Part shown: positions 20,728-30,591 of the stretch, one piece after another
Position numbering within the stretch: the first letter of the stretch is position 1
How the letters are laid out: each line of letters starts with the position of its first letter
DNA from: Deinococcus aestuarii
GTDB taxonomy: Bacteria; Deinococcota; Deinococci; Deinococcales; Deinococcaceae
NCBI RefSeq assembly: GCF_018863415.1
Contig: NZ_JAHKSN010000018.1
Coordinates: 36,269 to 100,268, forward strand
Reading direction: 5' to 3'
Length of the DNA: 64,000 nucleotides
Position numbers and translations under genes: made by a program
Notes under the pieces: model-generated
Told to the model about the DNA's origin: nothing
What the model saw: only the letters and a program-made list of their open reading frames with translations
Databases searched by the model: none

Positions 20728-23271
20728 ATGTCCGGGATGGAGTACACCCCGGAGCAGCAGCGCATTGTGGAGCACGGCGACGGGCATGCCCTCGTATTCG
20801 CGGTGGCAGGCAGTGGCAAGACCACCACGCTGGTCGGCCGGGTGCGCCACCTCGTCACGCAGCGGGGTGTGCGGCCGGTTCGCATCCTCACGACCACGTT
20901 CACCCGAGAGGCGGGGCGCAGCCTGCGTGAGAAGCTCGCCGAGCACCCGGAGTGCGCGGGGGTGGAGACCCTCACCCTGCACGCCCTCGCCACCCGGATC
21001 GTGGAGCGCGCCCGCAACATGGGGCTGACTGACCTCGTCATCGGCGAGGAGCACTTCAGCCAGCGCCTGTTCAGCGAGGCCCGCAGGCAGTTGCTCGCGG
21101 ACCTGGGCGAGGACGAGCGGGAGGTCGCCACACGCCTGCGGCAGATGAACTTCCGGGATTTTGACACCTATCTCGGCATCCAGAAGGGTAACCTGCGGCT
21201 GCCACACATCCCACACGACCTGCCTCCCGGGGCGGCGGCTCTCATCTCCCCTCCCGAGGGCGGCCCCGACCTCTACGCCCGGGTCTACGAGCGTCACGAC
21301 GAGTTGCGGCGGCGGGAGGGCAAGCTCGACTTCGACGACCTCATCGTCGCGGCGTGGATGCTGATGAGCCGCTTCCCCATCCTGCTTCAGGATATCCAGT
21401 CCGTGTGGGACTACGTCAGCGTGGACGAGTTTCAGGATGTCAACCTCGCCCAGAGCGAGATGATGCACCTCGTCGCCTTCAAGTGCCGGTCGTACATGGC
21501 TATAGGGGATGACGACCAGACCATCTACCAGTGGCGCGGCGCACACCCCCGGTTCATCCTCGGCTTCACGGAGCGCTATGGGGCGCGGGAATACACCCTT
21601 CCCGCCAACTTCCGCTGTCCGCTGGGCGTGATCGCCCTGTCCGACCGCGTCATCAGCCGCAACCGGATTCGTGCGCCGAAGCGGCTCCGTGCCACCCGGG
21701 AGGGCGGCGGCGTGCACCTCCACCCCCCGCGTGCGGGCGAGGCCGCCCGGGTGGCGATGCAGGCCCTGAGCGAGGGAAGGGAGCCGGACGACATCGTGAT
21801 CCTGCTGCGCACCTACGCGCAGTCTGCCGAGATCGAGCAGGTGCTCCTTGAGGAGCGGGTGCCGTACCGCCTTATCGGGGCCGCCCCCTTCTACCGCCGC
21901 GCCGAGGTCACCACCCTCACGGCGTACCTCGAACTCGCCCTCGCGGACCTCGATGTGCTCGCCGGGCAGCTGCTCACCACCGAGCGGCGCGAGCGGGTGC
22001 AGGCGCACTGGAAGAGTGTCGCCAACCGCCCTTCCCGGTACCTGCGCGTCCCGGATATCGAGCGCGTCGCGCGGGACGCCTGGCGGGGTGGACAGACCCT
22101 CGCGGCGACGCTCGAGGCCTTTGCGGCGGGACAGCCTCCCCATGTGGCGCGACCGGTCACCCTGCTCGCGACCTGGCTGGGCTTCCTCACCGAGGACATG
22201 GGCACCACCCCGGGCCGGGACGCGCTGCTGGACTTCGTGGGGGCCATCGGGTACCGCGACCATCTCATCAGCACGGCCCCGACCACGGAGTTCGGGGAGG
22301 AGCGCGCCGGGATGGTGGACGCGCTGGCGGAGATGGCGCACACACGCTCGCTGGGGCAACTCGTGACCCACCTCGCGCAGCTTCACGAGCAGGTGCGTTA
22401 CGAGGAGACCCTGCGCCGACGCTCCGACCGGGAAGACCCTAGGCTCACGATCATGACCGCCTTCCGGGCCAAGGGGCTGGAGTGGCCGGTGGTGATCATT
22501 CCCGACTGCACCACGGCGATCTACAGCACCAAACCGCATCCCGACCCCGCCGCGAGCGAGGAAGAGCGCCGTGTGTTCTACGTCGCCATGACCCGCGCGA
22601 GGCAGGAGCTGCACCTCATCGTCGGCGAGGCCGACGACACCACCCGCTTCCTCGAGGACGTGGAGTACGACCGGGTTGTGGGCCAGCACGACCGCCTCGC
22701 CGGACTCCTCGAGCGCCTGCCGCGCACCTGGTCGGCGGGGGACACGCTGGAGGCAGCCGAGGTCCTCGGGCAGTACGAGCACGAGGCCTTCGTGCAGCGG
22801 TGGCTGAGGCCGGAGGTGCGCCGGGGCGTGCTAGGGCATATACGGGGGCTGGCCGGGCACGAGAAGGTACGCGCAAGCGACGACGAGGCGGCCCGGCAGG
22901 TCCGGGGCCTGCTGGATCTGCGGCGGTACGCGGCGCACGGCCCGCTCGAGGCGGACGACACGGGGGCGCACGAGTGGCCCGACCTCGACGCGGTGCTGGC
23001 CGCCCGGCGGGGCGGTCGACTGGAGCCCGGGCCTGGCTCAGCACCGAGGGGCACCCCGCAGGGCGGGGTGGACGCCCTCGGGCGCACGGTCACCCCGGTC
23101 CCGGGCCGGCCCCTCACCCCGGGCACCCGGGTGCGCCACGCGCGCTTCGGGGACGGGGAGGTCGTTCAGGTCAAGCAGGTGGGCGCGCAGACGGAAGCGC
23201 TCATCCGCTTCGAGGGCGGCACGAAGCGCATGGCGCTGGAGTTCGCACGGCTCGAGCGTCTGTCCAACTGA
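20728..23271 (+). CDS. UvrD/PcrA-type superfamily 1 DNA helicase
   Basis: A protein of 847 residues. Motif Ia/I reads FAVAGSGKTTTLVGR (Walker A near residue 30), motif II SVDEFQDVN, motif III GDDDQTIYQWRGA, motif IV-V FRAKGLEWPVVIIPD, and motif VI EERRVFYVAMTRARQELHL. The C-terminus has a PcrA-like Tudor segment (GTRVRHARFGDGEVVQV). It should be a 3'-5' ssDNA translocase. It ends exactly where the convergent 661-residue gene ends (TGATCA), with no spacer. Its neighbours suggest a defence or DNA-processing role rather than housekeeping repair. Confidence 0.9.
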   Translation: MSGMEYTPEQQRIVEHGDGHALVFAVAGSGKTTTLVGRVRHLVTQRGVRPVRILTTTFTREAGRSLREKLAEHPECAGVETLTLHALATRIVERARNMGLTDLVIGEEHFSQRLFSEARRQLLADLGEDEREVATRLRQMNFRDFDTYLGIQKGNLRLPHIPHDLPPGAAALISPPEGGPDLYARVYERHDELRRREGKLDFDDLIVAAWMLMSRFPILLQDIQSVWDYVSVDEFQDVNLAQSEMMHLVAFKCRSYMAIGDDDQTIYQWRGAHPRFILGFTERYGAREYTLPANFRCPLGVIALSDRVISRNRIRAPKRLRATREGGGVHLHPPRAGEAARVAMQALSEGREPDDIVILLRTYAQSAEIEQVLLEERVPYRLIGAAPFYRRAEVTTLTAYLELALADLDVLAGQLLTTERRERVQAHWKSVANRPSRYLRVPDIERVARDAWRGGQTLAATLEAFAAGQPPHVARPVTLLATWLGFLTEDMGTTPGRDALLDFVGAIGYRDHLISTAPTTEFGEERAGMVDALAEMAHTRSLGQLVTHLAQLHEQVRYEETLRRRSDREDPRLTIMTAFRAKGLEWPVVIIPDCTTAIYSTKPHPDPAASEEERRVFYVAMTRARQELHLIVGEADDTTRFLEDVEYDRVVGQHDRLAGLLERLPRTWSAGDTLEAAEVLGQYEHEAFVQRWLRPEVRRGVLGHIRGLAGHEKVRASDDEAARQVRGLLDLRRYAAHGPLEADDTGAHEWPDLDAVLAARRGGRLEPGPGSAPRGTPQGGVDALGRTVTPVPGRPLTPGTRVRHARFGDGEVVQVKQVGAQTEALIRFEGGTKRMALEFARLERLSN

Positions 23272-25257
23272 TCAGCGCGCCCGACGGCGTTGCGAGGGAA
23301 CCACGGCCGGGCGGTCGAGTTCCCGCAGCAGGGGCCGAATCTGCTCCGGCCCGCCCACGAGAAAGCGTCCGAAGCCGAACTGCTCGAGCACCCACGCGAC
23401 CTGCTCCGCCTCGGGCATCCCGCCCCGGTCGGGAAGGCGCCCGACGACGGCCCGCAACTCGCTGCGCGGGATGCGGTCAAGGCCGCGGTCGCCCTTCAAC
23501 CGGGCCCGGACGGTCTGGCCCGGCAGGCGGTACACCAGCCCGATCTGCCCTCCGCAGCCGAACTCATCCTCGGCGAGCAGTTCTCCCCCCTGGGTGGCGC
23601 GGTAGAGGATGGGGTTCAACGCCCGCCTGAGCGCCAGCGGGGTCAAGGCGGCGCGGCCCGCGGGGGCGCCCAGCGCCGCGCCGTACCGGGCGTAGAGGTG
23701 GTGGCCCACCATAGGCCCTTCCACCCCGAGGATTTCCTTGACACTGTGCAGCACCCGGTCTGGCCGCACTTGCAGCGGGTGGCCGACCGCGCCCGTCCAG
23801 ATGGCATAGGGCGCGGTCGCTCCACTCGTGGCCGGAGCGGGAGAAGCAGGCCGTGCCGCCGCCCCCGGCATGGACCTCACCCTCGGGGTCGCGGCTTTCC
23901 ACAGGGCTTCGGGCCACACGCCCCCCCTCAGAAGCTGTCCGTCCGGCAGGCCCCGGGCCTCCAGCTGTCCCGCCGCCAAGGTGAAGTAGAGGCGGTCCGC
24001 CCCGGGCGGCTGGTCGGTGAGCCGGAGGGTCAGACGCCCCGGAAAGCGCTTCTGCATCTCGCCGAACAGGCCCGGCTCCGCGCCGTGCAGCAGGACGCGG
24101 ACGGGCGCCTCCCCCAGCCACTCCTCGAGCTGGTCCCAGAAGTGCGGCGTGCGGTGGAGGGCGTGCAGGGTTCCGACCACGCCGTATTCCACGGCCGCGA
24201 CGTTCAACCACGTCCCGGGACGATGCACCTCGAACTGGTAGTGCCCACGGTAGGGCCTCAGGCGCAACTCCCGCCCCGCCCGCACGTCCCACATCTGGAA
24301 CAGTTCCTCGAGCACCTCGCCGTGCAGGGCCGCCCCGTCGAAGGGTACGTCGTAGCGGTCGGAGCCCCCGGGGCCGTACAGCCGCACGAGTGGTGCATGC
24401 CCCTCGGCGGGCAGGCGGACCTCCCGCAGGTGCTCGGCGGTGATCTGCCACGTGCAGGTCGGGGGTGGGGCGCTCCCGGTTCCAGCGTCCCGCCCATGAC
24501 TGTGCAGCGCGAAAAAGCCCCCCGCGAGGGCGCGGTATCCGGCGGCCGTCAGGGCCTCCTCGACCACCTGCGCGCTCGCCTCCTCATCGAGATGCGCGTG
24601 CCGCGTAACGAGCGCGCGCCACCCGACCGGGTCGGTGGTGAGGGGCGGGCAGCGCCACTGGTGCGAGGCCACCACGCACGTTGCCACGCCCGCGCTGGTC
24701 CGCACGGTGACCGGACCCCGGTAACAGCCGTTATGGGTCGGGTTCGCCCGCAACTCCACGCGCCGGCCGTCCACGGCCGCCATCAGCCAGACCGGGCCAT
24801 CCACGCCGATCACCTGTAGATCGTCGTCCGTGCCGTACCCCCTGTTATGGACGGTGAGGGTGCCCTCGCCGCCCCTCAGGTGGAGTTCCGCTCGGGACAG
24901 GCCCGCGACGGGCTGCCGCGCGGCGGCATTGAACTCGCGCGCGAGGCGGGCGAAGTCGGCCTGGCCGGACGTGGGCGTGGCCCCTGGCAGGCGGCGGGGA
25001 TGGCAGTGGAGGGTGTGCCGCGAGAGCTGCCCATCCACCACGGCGGGTGCTGCCGCCCGGCAGCTCAGGGCCGGGCTGACCCGGGCCGCCGCGAGAAGCT
25101 CTTCCACTCCGACGTGCAGGTGTGGGGTCCTCCTCCTGAGCGCGCCGAGCACGTCCACCTCCGTGAGCTGCACCGAATCCCACGCGCTGGCCCCGGGGTC
25201 CCGGGCAAGGCGTTCGAGGAAGATGACCTCGATCTCGCGGGTCAGGAGGCCGTCCAT
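23272..25257 (-). CDS. Unknown 661-residue protein coupled to the exonuclease-DinG-RecQ gene
   Basis: No family recognised with confidence. ATG 25257 has a GGGAGG ribosome binding site and overlaps the upstream gene by 16 bp, so the two are co-translated. The central part (about residues 115-460) is beta-rich with no classic nuclease or ATPase motif. The C-terminal third (VLHSVKEILGVEGPMVGHHL near residue 505, then LTPLALRRALNPILYR) resembles a DUF3320-like winged segment seen at the end of some defence helicases. That similarity is my impression only. It probably forms a complex with, or regulates, the adjoining helicase. Confidence 0.75.
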   Translation of the reverse strand: MDGLLTREIEVIFLERLARDPGASAWDSVQLTEVDVLGALRRRTPHLHVGVEELLAAARVSPALSCRAAAPAVVDGQLSRHTLHCHPRRLPGATPTSGQADFARLAREFNAAARQPVAGLSRAELHLRGGEGTLTVHNRGYGTDDDLQVIGVDGPVWLMAAVDGRRVELRANPTHNGCYRGPVTVRTSAGVATCVVASHQWRCPPLTTDPVGWRALVTRHAHLDEEASAQVVEEALTAAGYRALAGGFFALHSHGRDAGTGSAPPPTCTWQITAEHLREVRLPAEGHAPLVRLYGPGGSDRYDVPFDGAALHGEVLEELFQMWDVRAGRELRLRPYRGHYQFEVHRPGTWLNVAAVEYGVVGTLHALHRTPHFWDQLEEWLGEAPVRVLLHGAEPGLFGEMQKRFPGRLTLRLTDQPPGADRLYFTLAAGQLEARGLPDGQLLRGGVWPEALWKAATPRVRSMPGAAARPASPAPATSGATAPYAIWTGAVGHPLQVRPDRVLHSVKEILGVEGPMVGHHLYARYGAALGAPAGRAALTPLALRRALNPILYRATQGGELLAEDEFGCGGQIGLVYRLPGQTVRARLKGDRGLDRIPRSELRAVVGRLPDRGGMPEAEQVAWVLEQFGFGRFLVGGPEQIRPLLRELDRPAVVPSQRRRAR

Positions 25258-28200
25258 CGCTTGACCTCCCTCCGCCCCTGGTCCGTGAGCACCACCACCG
25301 GCAGGGGCTCGCGGCCCGCCCGGAAGCTGCGAAGTTCCACCAGCGCCAGCCCTTCAGCGCACAGCCGCTCAAGGTCGTCCCGGATCAACTGCGGCTTGAG
25401 GAAGCGCAGCTTGCCGAAGTTCGGCGCGCTCTTCTCGATCCAGTGGAACTCCTTCGGCTTCGCGGCAGCGTCCTGCCCGCCCCCCTGAAAGGCCTTGGCC
25501 TCCTCATTGCGCAGCACGCGGACGAGCGTGCCCCGGCCGACGGGATGGTTCTGCCTCTCCAGATAGGCCAGCAGCCGCAGCAGTTCCTTGCGGGGATTCC
25601 ACAGCCCCTCGAAGTCCACCTCCACCCCCTCCCACGGGGCGGGGCGGCCCGGCGCGCAGACGTCGCAATTGCCGCACCGCTCGCCCTGGTGTTCGAAGTG
25701 CAGTTGCAGTTGATAGCCGCGGCAGGTCTGACGGTCGAGAAGCATCCGCTTGAGTTCCCGGAAGCGCTCGTGCTTCGCCCGCTTGAGCCCGGCGACCTGC
25801 CCCTCGTAATCCGTCAGGTGCAGGCGGTCCTGCCGGACGTCGATGTGCAGCGCGGGTTCAAGGAGCATCACCCCGAGGCGGCCCTCACGCTGCCACTGGA
25901 TGAGACGGTCCTCGAGGGTCGCGGCGTTCGCGCGGTAGAGCCGGGACAGGTGGGCGGGTTCCCGGCGAGTCCGCTCCACGAGTTCGTGCACCCAGGGCTC
26001 CTCCGGCAGCGGGACGCCGTAATAGGGGTAGACCCGGCACAGCCCCGGAACGTAGGTGTACCGGATGGCCCCGCTCACCTCCAGCAGGTGCAGCAGGGTG
26101 GGCAGCGTGTTCAGGTCCATTCCCTCGCGCTGCCCGAGTTCCGAGAGGGTGGGGTAGGTCACCCCGCCGTGCAGGGTGTTGAGGAGCGCCTGGGCCTGCG
26201 CGAGGTCGGGGTAGCTGTGGTCGATGAGGTACCGTGCCCGGCGCTCGCTGCCCGTGCTCCACAGCAGGACCGCCCGCGCCTGAACGTTCGGGTCGCGACC
26301 CGCCCGCCCGGCCTCCTGCACGTAACTCTCCAGCGAGAGGGGGGCGTCGTAGTGCACCACGAGGTGGATGTCCGGGGCGTCCACGCCCATCCCGAAGGCG
26401 TTCGTGGCGACCATCACGCGGATCAAGCGGGCCTGAAACTGATCGAGCAACTCGGTGCGCGCCGCCGGGGACAGCCCGGCGTGGTAGGCCGCGACCTCCA
26501 CGCCGATCTCGCCGATCATCGCGGCAAGGCGCTCGGCCTTCGCGCGGCTCCCGACGTAGACAATGGCTCGCCCGTCGCGGGTGTCCTCGTTGGTCTTCAA
26601 GCCCGCGAGCATCGTGAGCAGCACCTCGTCCCGGCTGACCTTGCGCGGGCGTCCTCCCGCCGCGGCGTCCCCACCAGCCTGGAGGCGGGCGTTCGTCCGG
26701 TTCGTCACGTCCACCACCTCGTAGTACAGGTTGTGGCGCCTCACGCCGAGTTCCGTGCGCTCGGGGCCGTCCATATTCAGCACCCTGACGAGCTTCCGGC
26801 GGGTTTCGGGAGTCGCCGTGGCGGTAAAGGCGCTCACCGCCGCCCTCACGCCCAGCCCCTGCAACTCCTTGCAGACGTGCAGGTAGTCCGGCCGGAAGTC
26901 GTGCCCCCACTCCAGCAGGGTGTGCGCCTCGTCGTAGACCACACGCTCCGGGGGCCGCTCCTGCAGGAGCTGACGCACCGCCGCACTCTTGCGCACCCGT
27001 TCCGGCGCGAGGTAGAGGAGCTTGACCCGCCCGGCCCTCACGTCCTCGAGGGTGCTGTCCTGCTCGGCCCGCGAGAGGCCGCCCCACAGCCCAGCGGCGG
27101 GCAGACCGAGTTGCTGCAACCGGGTCACCTGATCCTGAATCAGGGCCACGAGCGGGGAGATCACCACCGTGTACCCGTCCCCGAGAAAGGCCGGGAGCTG
27201 GAACACGAGGCTCTTCCCCGCCCCAGTCGGCATCACCGACAGCACGTCGATGCCGCCCAGAGCCGCCGCCACGCCCGGGTACTGCCCCTCACGGAAGCCG
27301 CCGGGCGGGAACTCGAACAGTTCCACCAGCGCCTCCTCCAGCTTGCGGCGCCGCTCGGGCTCGTCAAGGCCGCGCAGCTCCTCACGCAGGCGGGTGATGG
27401 CCTGCATTTTCGGCGCGACGAGTTCACCGAAGGTGAGGCGCTGGCCCCACAGCCCGCCGAGCTGCGCGTAGAAGTCCTCGCGGTCGCGGGCCCGGCGCAC
27501 ATTCTCCGGGGGAATAGGCAGCGCCCCAAGAAAACGGTCCTGATAGTGCGCGAAGGCGAGGCGCTTGTCCCAGACCACGAAGGCGCCCGGGGGCAGTCCC
27601 GCGCGGTCGTTGCGGATCAGGCGACCGAAGCCCTGCACGAACTTCAGCACTGCCCGGGGAAGGTACAGGGTGTTCCAGTAGGTCTCGAAGTCGTTGACGT
27701 CCCGCCGCTGGGCCTCGAGCACGAGGTCGGGGATCGGGAAGGGCGTCTTGTCGAGGCTGACGAGCGCGAGGTCGCGGATGTCCACCCCCTGCAAGAACCC
27801 GGCCGAGCCCAGCGCGTGCCACGCCCCCCCACCCCGCAGGTCCTGCACGGTGCGCTGGGTGCCGTCCCGCACCGAGTTCAGGTGCCGCTGGGTCATGGTC
27901 CGGCTCGCTCGCCGCAACCGCTCGTTCGCCGTAAAGATGTGCAGGGCCCGGTGGGGGGTCTGCGGCACGAGGTTGTCGAGTTCCTGACCGACGAGGGTCG
28001 GAAAGTCCGGGTGGTGGACGAGCGGCAGGTGATTTGTCAGCAGCACGTGCCCCTGCGCGTACGGCAGCACGGGAGGCAGCACCATGTACCGGGCGTCGGG
28101 AAGGGCGAGGTCACGCTGAAAAACGCCGAAGTCAGCGACCTCCCCACGACCGGGCGCGTCCCACGTGCCCGGCACGCGCAGGGTGGCGCTCGTGAACACG

Positions 28201-30401
28201 AGGCTGCCGGTCTTCTGCCACAGCTCCTCAAGCATGGAGGACAGCCACAGGGGGACGGCCCACAGCGACGCGGCCTGCTCGTCGGCGCTGACCGCGTACA
28301 CGTGGGCCCCGGGCAGCGTGCGGCCCAGCAGCACACCCAGGGTTTCGATCTGGTCGTTCAGGCGCGCGAGGAGGGCCTCGAGGTCGAGCCCATAGGGGGA
28401 GCGCTCGGCAAGGGACGGGACGAAGCCCGCGCAGTACTTCAGGCTGCCCGTGAGTTCCTCGGAGGCGCGTGCCACGGCACGCCACTCGGCGCTCTGCATG
28501 GGCAGGGGGTCCACCGCCGCCTGAAAGCCGAACGCCTCGCTGCCCTGCCCGAACTGCATGGCGAAGCTCTGCAAGGCGGCCTGCCACGTGTCGACCCGGG
28601 TTACCAGCAGGTCGAACGCGGAGGCCGCCTTCCGCGCGTACTCGGCGAGGTGGGGGTCCTCGGCCCGGGCGGCGTCCTTCTCGATGGTCGGCAGCAGGCC
28701 CGCCGGCTCCCCCTGGGTCCGCCGCAGGAACTCACGGGCGACGCTGAGCACCGCGTCGGTGCCGAGTTCGCGGCGCAGGGCGGACTGGGCCGCGTCCTGA
28801 ACGTCGTGGGCCTCGTCCACTACGACCCGGTCGAAGGGCAACCGCTCCTGCTCCAGACCACCCAGTTGGTTGCGCAGCAGCAGGGCGTGATTCACGACGA
28901 CGACATTCGCCTGTGGCACGAGGGCTTGGGTGCGGTGGTACGCGCAGGTCCCCGAGTAGGGGCAGGCGTCCCGGCAGCGTTTGGCGACCGTCGAGGTGAC
29001 GATCTTAGCCCGCAGGTACTCCGGCGAGCGGGTCACCGCGCTGGGCGGTAGCGCCCCGTATTCCCCGGCGCGCACGTGCAGGGCCAGCAGCGCCACCGCG
29101 CGGGCCTCGCCCGGCGCCATCACCAATCGCCCCGGGCCGTTCTCGTCTTCCCCATCGGCAGGGCGGTGGCGGCGCGTGAGCAGCAGGTGCAGCCGCTCCG
29201 GGCAGAGGTAGTTGCTCTGCCCCTTGAGGGCCACGACCCGGACCTCGAAGCCCCCCTGCGCGAGGTCCTGGGCCTCCTGCACAATCTGGTCCTGAAGCTG
29301 CTTGGTGTGGGTGCTGATCACGACCGGCTTTCCCGGCTGCCCGCTCAGCAGCGCCGGGTACAGGTAGGCGCGCGTCTTGCCCGTCCCGGTCGGGGCCTCC
29401 ACCACGAGGCGGCCGGGGGCACCCAGGGTCTCCGATACCGCCCGCGCCATCTCCACCTGACCCGGGCGGGGCGAGGGAAGCAGTTCCCCGAGCTGCTGAG
29501 CGCGGCGCCCGCCGCTCCACACTGCACTGACGCCCGTGACCACCCCGGCTACCCGGGAGCACAGCCGGTCGAGTTCCGTGCGGGCGAGCTGGACGGGATC
29601 GAACGCCAGCGCGAGTTCGGGGACGGGCAGCGCGGCCAGCAGGGCGCGCAGGTCTGCGGGCAGCGCGTGCAGCCGTTCGATCATGCGGTCGAGCACCCGG
29701 GACGTGGCGGCGCAGTCGGCGAGGGCCCGGTGGGCGTCGTCGTGCACCTCCCCGCAGAAGCGGGCGTGGAGTCCCTCGAGGCCGTACCCCTCCACCGGCG
29801 GGTCCTCTGCTGCAAAGGCCAGCGGCGCGAGCAGCAGCGTGTCGAACACGAAGGGAGGCACGAACTTGAGACCCTGCTCCCGGCACAGCCGCCGCAGAAG
29901 CGGCACGTCGAACCCCAGGGCGTTGTGCCCCACAACCGGCAGGTCGCCTACGAAGCTGAGCAGACGTCCAAGGACCTCGAGGAGGGGCTGGCCCTCGCGG
30001 TCGAGGTCCTCCTGCTGAATGCCCGTGAGTTCGGCCACCGTCCTCGGCACCCGCTCGCCCGACACCAGCAGTTGCAGGGTATCGACCAGGCGGCCCTCCT
30101 CGATCCGCAGGGCGGCCACCTCCAGCAGGCGCGCCTCGGTGCGGTCCACCGACGTGGTCTCGATGTCGAGGATCACGTACGACCGGACCTGGGAGGCAGG
30201 GGTGCCGTGCAGTTCGCCGACGCGCTCCTCCTGCCCCGGCAGAAACAGGTACTCGCCCTGCTGACGCACCTGCCCGCGGGCCTCTTTAAACATCCTCGTG
30301 AGCAGGGAGCGCTTCAGTCCAAAGGCTTCGAGCAGGTCTTCTTCCGGCTGTGGGCCGTGCGTTCGCAAGTAATCGAGGACACGGCGCAGCAGCGGCGACA
30401 T
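25242..30401 (-). CDS. DEDDh exonuclease-DinG helicase-RecQ helicase fusion
   Basis: A protein of 1719 residues. A winged-helix-like start (1-60) is followed by a DnaQ-type exonuclease with D79/E81 (LDIETT), D165 (LGFDVP), H224 and D229. A DinG/XPD helicase has Walker A APTGTGKT at 336-343, cluster cysteines including CRDACPYSGTC, DEAHD, and a C-terminal region to about 1000. A complete RecQ helicase follows with MPTGAGKS near 1057, YDEAHTL, AVSAFTATATP and a zinc site (CRGYQLQLHFEHQGERCGNC). A winged helix closes the protein. Exonuclease-DinG is known in Firmicutes; addition of RecQ makes a three-engine DNA processor. It runs divergently from the GmrSD-like gene across 190 bp. Confidence 0.9.
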   Translation of the reverse strand: MSPLLRRVLDYLRTHGPQPEEDLLEAFGLKRSLLTRMFKEARGQVRQQGEYLFLPGQEERVGELHGTPASQVRSYVILDIETTSVDRTEARLLEVAALRIEEGRLVDTLQLLVSGERVPRTVAELTGIQQEDLDREGQPLLEVLGRLLSFVGDLPVVGHNALGFDVPLLRRLCREQGLKFVPPFVFDTLLLAPLAFAAEDPPVEGYGLEGLHARFCGEVHDDAHRALADCAATSRVLDRMIERLHALPADLRALLAALPVPELALAFDPVQLARTELDRLCSRVAGVVTGVSAVWSGGRRAQQLGELLPSPRPGQVEMARAVSETLGAPGRLVVEAPTGTGKTRAYLYPALLSGQPGKPVVISTHTKQLQDQIVQEAQDLAQGGFEVRVVALKGQSNYLCPERLHLLLTRRHRPADGEDENGPGRLVMAPGEARAVALLALHVRAGEYGALPPSAVTRSPEYLRAKIVTSTVAKRCRDACPYSGTCAYHRTQALVPQANVVVVNHALLLRNQLGGLEQERLPFDRVVVDEAHDVQDAAQSALRRELGTDAVLSVAREFLRRTQGEPAGLLPTIEKDAARAEDPHLAEYARKAASAFDLLVTRVDTWQAALQSFAMQFGQGSEAFGFQAAVDPLPMQSAEWRAVARASEELTGSLKYCAGFVPSLAERSPYGLDLEALLARLNDQIETLGVLLGRTLPGAHVYAVSADEQAASLWAVPLWLSSMLEELWQKTGSLVFTSATLRVPGTWDAPGRGEVADFGVFQRDLALPDARYMVLPPVLPYAQGHVLLTNHLPLVHHPDFPTLVGQELDNLVPQTPHRALHIFTANERLRRASRTMTQRHLNSVRDGTQRTVQDLRGGGAWHALGSAGFLQGVDIRDLALVSLDKTPFPIPDLVLEAQRRDVNDFETYWNTLYLPRAVLKFVQGFGRLIRNDRAGLPPGAFVVWDKRLAFAHYQDRFLGALPIPPENVRRARDREDFYAQLGGLWGQRLTFGELVAPKMQAITRLREELRGLDEPERRRKLEEALVELFEFPPGGFREGQYPGVAAALGGIDVLSVMPTGAGKSLVFQLPAFLGDGYTVVISPLVALIQDQVTRLQQLGLPAAGLWGGLSRAEQDSTLEDVRAGRVKLLYLAPERVRKSAAVRQLLQERPPERVVYDEAHTLLEWGHDFRPDYLHVCKELQGLGVRAAVSAFTATATPETRRKLVRVLNMDGPERTELGVRRHNLYYEVVDVTNRTNARLQAGGDAAAGGRPRKVSRDEVLLTMLAGLKTNEDTRDGRAIVYVGSRAKAERLAAMIGEIGVEVAAYHAGLSPAARTELLDQFQARLIRVMVATNAFGMGVDAPDIHLVVHYDAPLSLESYVQEAGRAGRDPNVQARAVLLWSTGSERRARYLIDHSYPDLAQAQALLNTLHGGVTYPTLSELGQREGMDLNTLPTLLHLLEVSGAIRYTYVPGLCRVYPYYGVPLPEEPWVHELVERTRREPAHLSRLYRANAATLEDRLIQWQREGRLGVMLLEPALHIDVRQDRLHLTDYEGQVAGLKRAKHERFRELKRMLLDRQTCRGYQLQLHFEHQGERCGNCDVCAPGRPAPWEGVEVDFEGLWNPRKELLRLLAYLERQNHPVGRGTLVRVLRNEEAKAFQGGGQDAAAKPKEFHWIEKSAPNFGKLRFLKPQLIRDDLERLCAEGLALVELRSFRAGREPLPVVVLTDQGRREVKRWTAS

Positions 30402-30591
30402 CAGCGTCCCCGCGCAGGTGTTGCAGCGGACACTTTCGGGCGGAAGCGGACTCGCATCACGGTGGAGATTCCACGCTAGCAGTCCGGCGTCGCAACGGGG
30501 ACGAATTTGTGGAATTTTCTTCCTTCATGAACGGGATGACCCTGCCTCATCCGAGGCCAGCTCAGCCTGGTACATCCTCAATACTGCGGCC

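Noticed and set aside
20581..22782. A 733-codon minus-strand open frame opposite the UvrD gene
   Set aside because: The plus strand carries all SF1 helicase motifs. The minus frame has shadow composition and would end inside the solo terminal repeat.
25443..29051. A very long plus-strand open frame (about 1200 codons) antisense to the exonuclease-DinG-RecQ gene
   Set aside because: It is a by-product of GC-rich codon bias: composition is arginine/glycine/histidine-rich with no motif, while the minus strand has complete helicase and exonuclease motifs throughout.
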